Assembly (NCBI GenBank): GCA_002102555.1
Contig: MCFL01000031.1
Location: 1-64,000, forward strand
Reading direction: 5' to 3'
DNA from: Catenaria anguillulae PL171
Lineage: Eukaryota; Blastocladiomycota; Blastocladiomycetes; Blastocladiales; Catenariaceae
DNA: 64,000 nt
Shown: positions 9,630 through 19,958 of the stretch, one piece after another
Position numbering within the stretch: position 1 is the first letter of the stretch
Layout of the letters: each line of letters begins with the position of its first letter
Program-made: the position numbers and the translations under genes
Notes under the pieces: generated by a model
Database searches by the model: none
What the model was told of the DNA's origin: nothing
Seen by the model: only the letters and a program-made list of their open reading frames with translations

Positions 9630-11335
9630 TTACTCAACAATCACAATATCATCATCGCCATCCTCCTCCCCGTCGCCGCCTGGCCCCGAGACCCCTGCAC
9701 TCTCGTCCATATCCACATCATTAGACGTATCCGACAACAGCTCAACAACTTCCCGCCGCCCACCTGTACTAGCAACCTGCGCACGCGACAGCTGGCGACG
9801 CGCGGCCGATCCGCCTTGGTTCCCACCCGTGAACGTGAGTGCCGACGGAAACCCCGGCATGGCCGTGTGCGGCTCAGGCGTGACCAGAATGGTTGGCGGC
9901 GGCGGATACACGCGCGGTGCAACCGGCGTGGCATCCAACCCGGGTTGCCGACCAATCGATCCTTGCGCGGGATACACCTCCTGGACCGACGCGCGCCGCT
10001 TTTGTATTTGTTTTTGTTTTTGGTTGGCCTTGACGGGCGGCGCCCCCAGAATCGCCGTGAAGGCGCTCACCGATCGGGCTTGCTGGCGGGTACTGGCGAG
10101 CTTGAGGCGGCGCTTGCGCGTTGGTCGATGTGCCGAAGAGAGTGGCGGCGGTGTGGTGGTCGTCGACGGGTCCGACAGGCTGAATTTGCGACCATTGGGC
10201 AAGTTTGCCTTTTTGGATTTCTTGCCGTTGGCCTTCATGGACTTGGATCGCTCTGGGTAGATGGTAGTGTCAATGATTGAGTGCGCGAAGATGCAGAGAA
10301 CCACATGCTCAAGCGATGACATACCGTGATTTCGCAGGGCTTGAATGGACTTGAATGCATTTCGTGCAAGCGTGATCTTGTCATAGACGTTCATGGAGGA
10401 TGGAATGAGTAGCTGCCCAAGTTCAACTGTGCAGTGCAGGATGGCGGGTGGACTGTAAGTTATAGGCGCATGCACATACATTCGAGTCGCTTTGGAAAAA
10501 TAAGAGGCGTACATTCTTCGAGTGCAAGGTCTAGCGCCATTCGCATCTCATGTTGCGCGACCCGCAAGACTTCAGGGTCGGTGACTCGGCGAGCTGAAGG
10601 TTGAAGCGCGATATCAAACAAGACGTAAGGCAACGGATCAATTTGCATCGTGACAAGTGTATTGTGCGAGGATCCGCCCAGCCTATTTGTGAAAGCGAAT
10701 GGGTAAGTCCAGCCTGCAATCTGAACCTTGAGAGCGCACGTTCTGGTGACGTACGCAAACGTGGAGCGCACATGAAACCACTCCACAACCATTCTCATTG
10801 GATCCGGCAACACCTGTGTTTCGACGAGCTTGATGACGACGTACGAATCCGTTCTTACGATCACTGGCCGGTCGTACGGAACATACTCGTGATCCCACGC
10901 CAAGCCGGCGGCCATCAACCGCACATGCACAGCCATGTCAAACTCGGAATGTGAATTTGCGAGCAACAAACACCATGTCGGAACACTTCCGGCCATGTGA
11001 TCGACGTATCCGTCGAGGTCCGGATATGCCGTGAAGGCCACAGCCCGATCCCTCATGAGGGCTTGTCCCTTTTTTCCATGGCCGCCACGGGCAGCCGCCA
11101 CCTCGGCTAGTGCCAGCGTGGTCGCGTCGGATTCGCGCGGGAGTGACGGGACCAGTGCGTTGGTTTCGAGCATGTGCTTGCCCGTAAGACTGTGCTCAAT
11201 CACGGCTACCGCTGTGCCCGTTGGGTCGGCGCGCCGGAGCGTGGTGCCGCGGCCATTGCATACGTCCAGCTCGGACGTGAAGGCAGTCGAGGGAAAGCGC
11301 AGGAGCTCGACGGTGACATGCTTGTGTTGAGGCAT
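9630..11335 (-). CDS. Unrecognised family, paralog A
   Basis: Two exons (10513-11335 and 9630-10426) join to exactly 540 codons. The N-terminal half is a conserved domain shared with paralog B at 14301-16177. Both begin MPQHK; both have a WCLxLxNSHxExxM block, DRPxxVRxDS, and VLxxPMRxVVEW. The intron after LALEE sits at the same place and phase as the intron after LTADD in paralog B. The C-terminal third is basic and disordered, then ends in acidic-flanked hydrophobic motifs (VVELLSD and DDDIVIVE) resembling SUMO-interacting motifs. I do not recognise the domain and assign no function. A nuclear role is a guess from the basic stretch and the end motifs. Confidence 0.7.
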
Positions 11336-11599
11336 GGCGCTCGTTGCATCGGGTGGATTTGAATATAGAGTGACTGGTATTTACATTGGGGTGCGAATGA
11401 TGACCGGCCGGCACCCAGACACGAGTGCGTGAGCCCGGGCTCCCCAAGTTTACGAGATATACCAACACACATAGATAGAGATTTGGATGTTTGAAATGCG
11501 CTCCGCACACGAACGATTTGGCATACAGAACCCAAGCGCTGTCCGCCATGACGCCCGCCAATCCGTTTAACCAAAAACGACCGCAATCCCGCCTCGTAC

Positions 11600-13474
11600 T
11601 TATTCGCCAGTTGACAGTGCATTCATGAGCGCAACGAGGCTGGCGCATATCTGGGCACGCTGCACATGTGTGAGCTGCGCGGCATTGCCTCGGATCCGAT
11701 CCAACGAACTTGCGATGCCATCCCGCACACGCAACCGGTCCTTGCCTGCCAACACAAGGCCATCGCGTTCCCGAATCAAGTCATGCGCATCCTCGAATCG
11801 ATCCTCGCACACATACGCGTACACGACCGCCGCCAGATCCATCTTGTTGATGCCCGTCTCGCGCACGCTGCGCCAGTCGACCTTGTCTGCATCGCCATGA
11901 CGCGGCGGCGCACGCACTATCGGTGCGAGCGAATCGACATAGTCCATCCAATCCGATGCACTTGGTAGATGCGCTGGACCCGCAGATGCGGCCAGCAAGC
12001 GCGAAATGGCGCGTGCTTCAGCCAACCATTGGTCGCGCGGAATCGCGTCGCAAGACACATGCCATTTGGCCGATGCGAACTTTTCGAGGAGTGGGTCGGA
12101 AGGGGCAAGCAACCGAGCGCGCTCAAGCAGATGAGCACACCGCGGGCAGTGATCTGGATCCAAGTAGCTGGTGCCGAAGGGGCGTAGCGCGTGTGCGAGA
12201 TGGGTCGATTGGCCATTGAGGTCGACGGGGACATGATGGAGGACGAGATTGAGCGAGCCGGATCCATGGCTGGCTTTGTCATCGGCGCCAAGCTCAGAGT
12301 TGAATGGGAGTGTGTGGAGCATGGCCACGTGCGGGTGTACGTGCGAAAAGAGCCACGTGAGTTCGACGGTAGTGTGTTGCCATTTCGGCTCTGCATCGCC
12401 TGCGCAACCAAAAAGCCAGGGAAGAAATTCGGATTCGAGGCAGGTGCGCTTCAGGTGATCCAAAAACTTGGCTGTGAGCGATGAGGTAATGCCTTGGAAC
12501 GCGAATTGTTGCCTCAGTTGGGCAAGGGTCTCGAAGGCTGAGGGAGAAGAGGGGAAAGACGTGTTGAGAAGCAGAGGTGGCGGCGGCATTGTGTGCTGCT
12601 GATGAAGATCGTGAAGGGCGGTAATGTAGGACGTGGAAAAGAGGTCGAACAAGCTCGAATAGCGTGGATGAGTTGTTGCATAGGTCGCCAAGTACATGGT
12701 ATCAATCCGCCACTCGTCAGCACGGTGGTCGTTCATGGTGACAACCATGGAGACGATAAGCAAAACGTCATTGGTTGACACGAGCGTCTCCATGAGCGAT
12801 TCGTTGAGCCCATGCTCCGATTGAGCAAACCCAACGACGCTCACGTCCTTGGCCACTCTGGCAAGCGAGAGCAACACATCCAATCGGTGCTGCCGGGACC
12901 ACGCGGGCTGGTTGGTGACAATGATACCCTGCATCAATGCCGGAAGCAGGGTCCAGTCGCGGCGAAACACAAGCCAGTCGGATGCTCCTTGAAGCTCTCG
13001 AAAGCAGTCGAGGACCCTGGTGCGGCCAAGCATGGCCCCAAGCTTGAGGGTACGAACAAAGAGCCGGCCCAAGGCACTTTTGCTCGCAAGCCTGGCGGGT
13101 TGCGGATTCGGGTTTGGCGCGAGCGTGGCAACGAGCACAGATAATGGAGCCCACCATGCAGGGTCGGTACAGCCATGGTCGACAAGAACATAGGCACAAA
13201 CGAGAACGGCGAAACAGAGGCGTTGGCTGTGGTCGTGGTCGTGGTCGTGGTCGCTGAGTGTCGCTGCGCCGCGAGCATGAAGCAGCGTAACAGCTTTGCG
13301 GTACGCTGGGAGTTCAGTGGATCGAACGGCTGAAAGGAGCGGCCAATGTGGGTGATTCTTGGCCAAGTCAGAGAGTGCTCGTGCTGTGCGTGCCAGGCTC
13401 ACGGCAGAGCCAATGTCGAGCCAAGGCACGATAGCTGCGAGCAAATCGTGCGGGAGGTCGGTCAGCGTTGCCAT
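11600..13474 (-). CDS. F-box protein (second)
   Basis: An uninterrupted frame of 624 codons starts at MATLTDLPHDLL. The F-box covers residues about 4-45 (LTDLPHDLLAAIVPWLDIGS, then SLARTARALSDLAKNHPHW). The remainder is rich in helix-forming leucine and shows no repeats I can identify as LRR, WD40 or Kelch. One CPRC near residue 450 is an isolated cysteine pair. It would act as an SCF substrate receptor, with the target unknown. It sits between the two paralogs of the unrecognised family, all three on the minus strand, with 264 bases to paralog A's start codon. Confidence 0.7.
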   Translation of the reverse strand: MATLTDLPHDLLAAIVPWLDIGSAVSLARTARALSDLAKNHPHWPLLSAVRSTELPAYRKAVTLLHARGAATLSDHDHDHDHSQRLCFAVLVCAYVLVDHGCTDPAWWAPLSVLVATLAPNPNPQPARLASKSALGRLFVRTLKLGAMLGRTRVLDCFRELQGASDWLVFRRDWTLLPALMQGIIVTNQPAWSRQHRLDVLLSLARVAKDVSVVGFAQSEHGLNESLMETLVSTNDVLLIVSMVVTMNDHRADEWRIDTMYLATYATTHPRYSSLFDLFSTSYITALHDLHQQHTMPPPPLLLNTSFPSSPSAFETLAQLRQQFAFQGITSSLTAKFLDHLKRTCLESEFLPWLFGCAGDAEPKWQHTTVELTWLFSHVHPHVAMLHTLPFNSELGADDKASHGSGSLNLVLHHVPVDLNGQSTHLAHALRPFGTSYLDPDHCPRCAHLLERARLLAPSDPLLEKFASAKWHVSCDAIPRDQWLAEARAISRLLAASAGPAHLPSASDWMDYVDSLAPIVRAPPRHGDADKVDWRSVRETGINKMDLAAVVYAYVCEDRFEDAHDLIRERDGLVLAGKDRLRVRDGIASSLDRIRGNAAQLTHVQRAQICASLVALMNALSTGE

Positions 13475-14300
13475 GACTGCAGCCACTTATCTTGTATACT
13501 AACTGTGGGGGAGTGCATTGTGAGGACGTGACGGTTCGTAAAAGAAGCCGGCCGGATGTGGAGCACATCATGTCGATGCCGCCAGCAGGAGAGACTGTGG
13601 AAAAGGCACGGCCCCAGAAATACATGGCCAACCATCATCAGCCATCGATACGGAGGCAAAAGACATGCGGTGGAACCAACCTATTGGTCGAGCAGGATCA
13701 GCGGCGCCCTACTAGGAGCTGTCATCTCTGTGCCACGCTCAGCTGACGGTATTCGCTGCTCCGTGAAACCGGTCTCACGCGTTCCCCGTCGATTCAAGGA
13801 CGCCGAGGCAGCTTGATTTCTCAAAGCACCCCGCCATTTGTCCGAGGAGCGTCCACTGAGCGGTCAAGAACTCCGAAGAGACCATGCAGAGGCAGCAGTC
13901 CATGGTCGCAGGAGCCCGTACCCGAAGGCGCGAGCCATTCACCACTGACCCCGTAAATGCACAACCTCAGGCCCGCCCGCATGTCTATTGGTCCTGCTTG
14001 AAGCCTCGCAGTGACAGATCGACGGCGATTTCGATCCAACCAGATGTTGTGAAAGTCGACTCGCAGGATTCGAACCTGCGCCAGTGCATACAGAATACTC
14101 GTCGCACTGCGTTTGCACCAGCAAACAGTAACTAGAAGCCGGAGGCTGTCAGCGAGCTTTGTGAGTGTGAGATGCCTACGAGAGTCGAGACCAGCGCTTG
14201 GACATCGTGTCGAAAGTATATCGATAGAAAAATGCACATTTATTATCAAGTCTCGGTCGATTCAAGTTGGCCACACTCCCTTTCCGAGTCAACACAAGTC
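13475..14300. other. Intergenic with tRNA-like remnant
   Basis: Upstream region of the F-box gene and 3' flank of paralog B. The only structured element I find is the tRNA-like sequence listed separately. Confidence 0.45.
14055..14140 (-). pseudogene. tRNA-like remnant with intact B box
   Basis: On the minus strand a perfect T-arm and B box (GCAGG TTCGAAT CCTGC) is followed by GAGTCGAC, as in the 3' half of a class II (Ser/Leu) tRNA. Upstream there are two hairpins (GTTTGC-TGGT-GCAAAC and CAGTGC...GCACTG), but I cannot fit a proper D-arm, a 7-nt anticodon loop or a matching 5' acceptor strand. I read this as a tRNA fragment or degenerate tRNA rather than a working gene. Confidence 0.35.
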
Positions 14301-16177
14301 CTAGTCATCATCCGAAGAAACCAAATCCACCAATTCAACCTGCCCATCTTCGCCCGCTCTGGCTCCCACTGGTGCCACGACCACGCCTCCAGTTCCACAA
14401 AACACATTTCCCAGCACAATCGTATCTGCTCTAGAATCCGCCCTTGCCGCCGCCACCCCTGGTTTCGCTCCTTGCCTCTCTGCCATCTCACGAACGCCTG
14501 GCGGCGTCAACCGGCCCGAGGGCGGCGTGAATCGACTGGCCATTGTTGGCAGCGGCACATCCATCGTGGTCGCTGGTGCCGCATTTGCCTTCGCAGGCAT
14601 GGTGGACACGAGCCCCTCGAATGCCGACGTGGGCGTCGGCGTCGCTGGCGCTCGCCATGGTGGTAAAGGCGCTTCCACGCTTGATGTCGCAGCAGCCAAA
14701 ACAGAAACGGTGCTCAACCTCGACCGCTTTGCGCTCTTTGCTCTGATGGGCCGTGGGCGTACCGGGCTGATACTCAATGTGGTGAGATCGGATGGCGGTG
14801 AATCGAGCAGGCGAGACATGTGGAAATCGTGCATGGGCCCGCCGTCTTGGAACCGCGGGTCGAGCTGCGGCGTAGGCGATCGGGTCTGGTGCATCCAGCC
14901 AGGGTTGGTGGATTCGGTCAAGGGCGGGATCAGGCTTGTTGGTGCAGAGTGTGGATTGCTGCGAACTGTGGGTGGATGAGACGAGGTGATGGGTGCCGCG
15001 AGTCGGATACGGTACGGAATTGGACGAGGCAAAGCGGCGGCGAAAGGGGGAACGTACGGGCTTTGCGGAAACGAGCGATGTGGCCGAAAAAGAAGCGGGT
15101 GGCGTCAAGCTTGTCGAGTACGTTGTCATTGCCTGGTACGAGGAGTTGGTTTCGTTTGCCTATCGTCCCGCCAGCCAACAGGTCAGGCACTTGTGTGTGC
15201 CGTGTGGATGTGTGAGGGGACTTGATCAGGAATATACGTACAATCATCGGCAGTCAGCCATAAGCTCTTGATGCACCTTGCCCGAGCGACCCGCAAATGC
15301 TCCAAATTTGCCACTTGCTCCTTGGGCACAACGTATAGGTCCATGAACACGCTCGGGAACCGATCCAACTGGAGCGCCATTTCCGTCGACGACGGATCCG
15401 TTGCTCCAAGCCTTTGCTTTTGTCAGCTCGTACTGTAAACGGATGGAGCAGTTCACAGCATACATACCCATTCACGGTCCGCATCCGATACCACTCGACC
15501 ACCACCCGCATGGGCGCCAACACATGCGCCTCGCACATCTTGACCAGCGTCCAGCTGTCTGCTCGAACGACCAATGGCCGATCGCGCTCAGTAAATGTGC
15601 GTATCCACGTGTGCCCATCGGGCGACATGACGCGCACCGCCGCCGTCATTTCATGTTCCGGGTGCGAGTTGGACAGGACCAGGCACCACACGTATGGTGC
15701 GGGTAGGCCGTCGCCGGCAATCGGGGCGACGGCGAGTGGCCAGGGGCGGTAGCTGTTGACGCCTGGTGGCGATGGGGTTGCCATGGCAACTGTGTCGGGA
15801 AACACGGTGAAGCACGCGACACGATCCGTGAAGTTACACAGTGGCTTGATGGGATGGTCGCGGACAAAGGCATTGTATGCCAATGCATTGGCGACCGAGC
15901 CAGGATGAGAAGGGAGTGAGCATACGTGGCCCTCAAAACCGACAGCGAGTGTTTGCTTACCGGATCGTGTGTCGGCGACGGTACGAATGACCGTGGTCGC
16001 CTTTGCACTGCTGCTGCCAGTGGTGGAACCAGTGAGGTCTCCGTGGGCATAATGGCGGTCAGGCTGCCGAAAGTCGACCGTGGCCCCACGGCTGTGGCGG
16101 TGCATCTGCGACAAGGCAAAGAACTGGTCCAGCGAGAGCCGGACAATGTCGGCGGTGCATAGCTTGTGCTGTGGCAT
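14301..16177 (-). CDS. Unrecognised family, paralog B
   Basis: Four exons (15468-16177, 15242-15411, 15058-15189, 14301-14965) join to exactly 559 codons. The N-terminal domain matches paralog A: start MPQHK, WCLVLSNSHPEHEM, DRPLVVRADSW, and APMRVVVEWYRMRT. After splicing, GATDPSSTEMALQLDRFP aligns with the block before paralog A's shared intron. The C-terminal region is Pro/Thr-rich and ends VELVDLVSSDDD, again a SUMO-interacting-like motif. Paralog B has two introns that paralog A lacks. The two share roughly a third of residues in the core by eye, so the duplication is old. Function unknown. Confidence 0.7.
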
Positions 16178-17358
16178 GGTTCATGTCAGCGTGCGTCGGA
16201 TATCCATAAAATTTTTTGATTGTCTCGCAATCAAGATGTCGAAAGGAAAGCGAGTATCATACGAATAGCAGCGAGAACACTAACGAACACACAAACACGA
16301 ATACGAACACGCATAGCAACGCATCATGTGAGACCTTGCATCAAGTCCCGCACACCTTCAAGCAAAGTCAGAAAGTCATAGTCCATTTCATCGCTCCAAA
16401 CTGTACAAGACCGACAGCCAGTCCCAATGCCCCATCTCTACAGCCATCTCGAACTGCCCGACTGCCCCCAAATGCATCTCCCAGGCTCGACGACCTCGAC
16501 CACCCACTTCGACAAGCCAATTCGCAATGCAATACCTACACGATCCCACATGGATTGCCCAATTGCTACTCTATTCCACCAGCTCTCCTTTTGCTGCGGG
16601 CCTTGACGATCCAACTTCGCTTTTTTATTAACTTTCGTCCTTCCGAGAATTGCAAACCGTGCGGACAAGAGAAGACTTCAACCGAGCCTGCTTTGCTTCC
16701 CATCCGACAGCACACTGCTACTTTGATCATTCCTTCAATCACATGCAATGCCGCTGACGATAACCTATGAAAGAAGTTTAACTTCTTTCCCCTTTCGTAC
16801 CGCCCATGGCGACTGGGTTTCTGCAGCGCCGGTCCCCAGACCGTGTGCAAGCCAGTATCTTTCCGAGGCATTTCTTTTCTGTGGGTTATATTGCTGCTTT
16901 ATGTTGCTGGACTTTGGACTCTGGCGGTTGGATTGCTGCTTTAGTCTATGCTTGAGAACGCAGCTTGCTTTGCGTCATGGGAATGACATCTAGGGTGCCC
17001 CGGGAATGTAGATGTATGTACCGTCTGTAGACCGACGCAATCATTTGGCGCCCATGAGGAGGCGACGATTCAAGATCGAGAAGCCATAGAAGATGGAGAA
17101 AAAGGCAGAAGGACGTCGTTACATAACTCCAATTGCACGCTCACGGTTGGAACAAGTTGAAGTCAAAAGTGAAAGAATACATGTAAATAAATGCATGGCA
17201 CATCAAGAGAACGTAAAGGGTAATGCAAGCGACTCGACAGGGCCGATTTGACGGAGAATCAATAGAGCGGCAATGACAAATGTTCTACATACATCGACAA
17301 CGGCAAACTAAACAAGCAAGCAAACAAAACCGAGACAAGAAACCGAAAATGGAAACCC
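16178..17358. other. Intergenic, about 1.2 kb
   Basis: Upstream of paralog B and downstream of YDJ1. A loosely repeated ACGAA/ACACG run occurs near 16275-16315. Open frames on the plus strand here have no recognisable product, and I see no RNA gene. Confidence 0.45.
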
Positions 17359-18883
17359 TTACTGCGACGCGCACTGGACACCGGGTCCATGATGTCCATG
17401 CTCATCATCGTCCTCGTCCATGGCATCCATGTGGCCGCGCGCGCCATTTGCCCCACCGGCACTGCCGCCAGCACCGACCTTTGGCTCGGCCAACACACAT
17501 TCGTCGACCTCGGCCTTTGACAAGTCGGGCAACGGCATGCGTGCGGGGAGGGCCTTTTCGAGGAAGGCGAGCTTTTCGGGACTGAGTTGCGATGGCTCCG
17601 GGAACTTGACCTTGAAGGTGATGATGAGATCACCAAACTCGTGGTGCCTCTGGGTGGGGAACCCTTCGCTCTCAATCATCTTGACGCACCCGGGGTGGAT
17701 CACCTCGCCGGGAATGATGGACACGTGCAACCACCGGTCGTCCAAGTGCTGCACGGCAAATTGGCCACCGGCCAGGGCCGTCAACAAATCCACCTCTTGC
17801 TCCATCAACAACATGGCGCCGTTGCGCTTGAAGCGCGGATGGGGTTTCTCCTCGAGAATGATGACCACGTCGCCAGGCAACATACCCGGCTGTTGATCGG
17901 CCTCCTCGCGGAACACAATCTTTTGGCCGTCCTTCATGCCACGCTCAATGTGGATCTCGAGAATCTTGCGCTCGTTGGTTACCTTTTTCCCCTTGCACTC
18001 GCCACACCGGTCCTTGTCGCGAATCGTCTCGCCCGTGCCCGAACAGTCTGGGCAAGGAGTCTGGAATTGCTGAATCATGGGGCCCAATTGCCGGATTTGC
18101 ACGCGCACGCCTTGGCCGCGGCACCCCGTGCACTTTTGCACGGCGCCTTCCTTGCCACCGCGCCCGTCGCATTTCGGGCAAAGCACCGTCTTGTTGAGTG
18201 CCAGCTTGGACGTTTTGCCACGGTACAGGTCCTCGAGCGACACCTTGAGCACATGGGCCATGTCTTTACCCTTGCGCGGGCCTTGAGGGGCAGACGGGCC
18301 GCCGCGGCCGCCGCCCATACCAAACAAGTGCGAAAACAGATCGGTCGGGTCCATGCCGCCGCCCATACCGCCTGCACCGCCTTCGAGGCCAGCTTCGCCA
18401 AATCTGGTGTGATTTTTTTTTTCGTGAGGTAGTGTGTGAGTTGCATTGCAGGGATGGGTACGAGTGAAAGAAACGACGAACCGGTCGTAAACGGAGCGCT
18501 TTTCAGAGTCGGAGAGGATTTCAAAGGCGTGGGAAATGTCCTTGAACTTGTTGGCGGCCTCCTCATCACCGGGGTTCTATCGCAGAAAGGTTGAAAAGCG
18601 AGTGAGTGAGCAACGAGGGCGGGATGACTGGATGCAAGAGTACAAGGAAAGACGGACCTTGTCGGGGTCTGTTGTTTTTATTTCGTCGGAATGATTCCAC
18701 GATGGACAGCACGCAAGTAAGTAAGTGATCGCAGTAACAGTTGTCGGCGGCACAATGCCGAGGCAATGAGCAAGAGTACGCACGGAACTTGAGGGCAAGC
18801 TTACGGTAGGCCTTCTTGAGATCGGCCTCGGAGGCATCAGGGCTGACGCCCAGCAAGTCGTAGTACTTTGTTTCGCGGACCAT
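17359..18883 (-). CDS. YDJ1: Type I DnaJ/Hsp40 co-chaperone, Ydj1 orthologue
   Basis: Four exons (18784-18883, 18658-18668, 18482-18576, 17359-18403) join to exactly 417 codons, close to yeast Ydj1 (409 aa). In order: J domain starting [19 protein letters not shown] with the HPD catalytic motif; a Gly-rich linker; four zinc-binding repeats ([34 protein letters not shown]); the two substrate-binding barrels; and a C-terminal CASQ farnesylation box, identical to yeast Ydj1's. It stimulates Hsp70 ATPase and delivers clients on the cytosolic face of membranes. The second exon is only 11 bases long and, with the last base of exon 1, encodes the HPDK turn. It is divergent from dolichol kinase. Confidence 0.96.
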
Positions 18884-19958
18884 GTCGGAAATGGAATCGG
18901 TATCGATTTCGGAGGGGAGACAAGGCTGGGGGATGGACCAATAGTCAGCGTCAGCGTTGACGACAATATGTAAGTGGCAGGCCTATGCTTGGCTCGGCTC
19001 GGCTCGACATGCATGGAATGGACGCATCGAACATACATGGAGTGTCAAGGCGTGTGGCAGGGCAAACCGTGAGTGACGGAATAGACGTGGAGCGGGGCGT
19101 GGGAGTCGGTGGGCTGTGCGGAGGGCAGTGGATCCAATATGAGCAATCGGTCGTCGGTCGTCGGTCTTGCCAGAGTGATTCCTTCCCCGAGTGAGGTGAG
19201 GCGTGTGCGTGTGCGTGAGTAACCAGAGTCAGCCAGCGATTCGCAAGGATGGCCAGCGAACATTCAGTCAGCTCGCGTCACGTGCGCTCATGCTTCCAGC
19301 TTTTGCTTCGCGACATGAGTTCATGTTTGTGCATCTCGCTTCCTTGCCTGCTTGCTCGCTAAGTATCTCGCCAATCATGCTCGATGCGCTTCGAATCGGT
19401 TCGATCCCGCGGATGGTACATGCCGACCGAGGCCGGACGTGAGCATTTATCAGAATGGCATGTGAAGGCAGTAAAGCGACTGTCGTCGCTGTCGGCGCTG
19501 GCCCTTGCGAGACTTTCGCTCCAAAGCCTGAGGCAGATCAAGGGTGCAACAGCTTATTCGTATGTCTCAATCGGAAGGAGGTTCTGCACGACCCACAAAG
19601 TAAACTTGAAGGCGATATGCACTTACCTACGCGTACACAAGCGGCCAGCTCTTGACTTTGAGTCAAGGCTATACCTATGTAGCGTGGAGAGGACGTGGTT
19701 GACCGCGAGCGCTTCGACACGGTTTCGCGGTTTCGCCCTGCAGCGTGCTGACAGCGACGGCGGCGGCACTGCCAATGGCATCACATGAGTCCACCCCAAA
19801 GCAACGCTCGATAGGGAATCGATAACATTAGTTACACAACACCAACAAACGAATAAGAGACCAAGTCACCTCTCAACAAGATTGCTACACTCGACGCAAC
19901 CGCTCCTTGGCTTTGCTGCTGCTCTGTGATTGACGTCTGCCACCGACATTCTTCTGAC
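18884..19958. other. Divergent promoter region, YDJ1 / dolichol kinase
   Basis: About 1.07 kb. I looked for tandem nGAAn heat-shock elements expected upstream of an Hsp40 gene and saw no convincing array. No RNA gene or repeat noticed apart from short CGGT/CGTCGGT repeats near 19146-19165. Confidence 0.4.

Noticed and set aside
16216-16993. Plus-strand open frames between paralog B and YDJ1
   Set aside because: No third-base G/C bias, low-complexity Thr/Asn/Pro composition and no similarity that I recognise.
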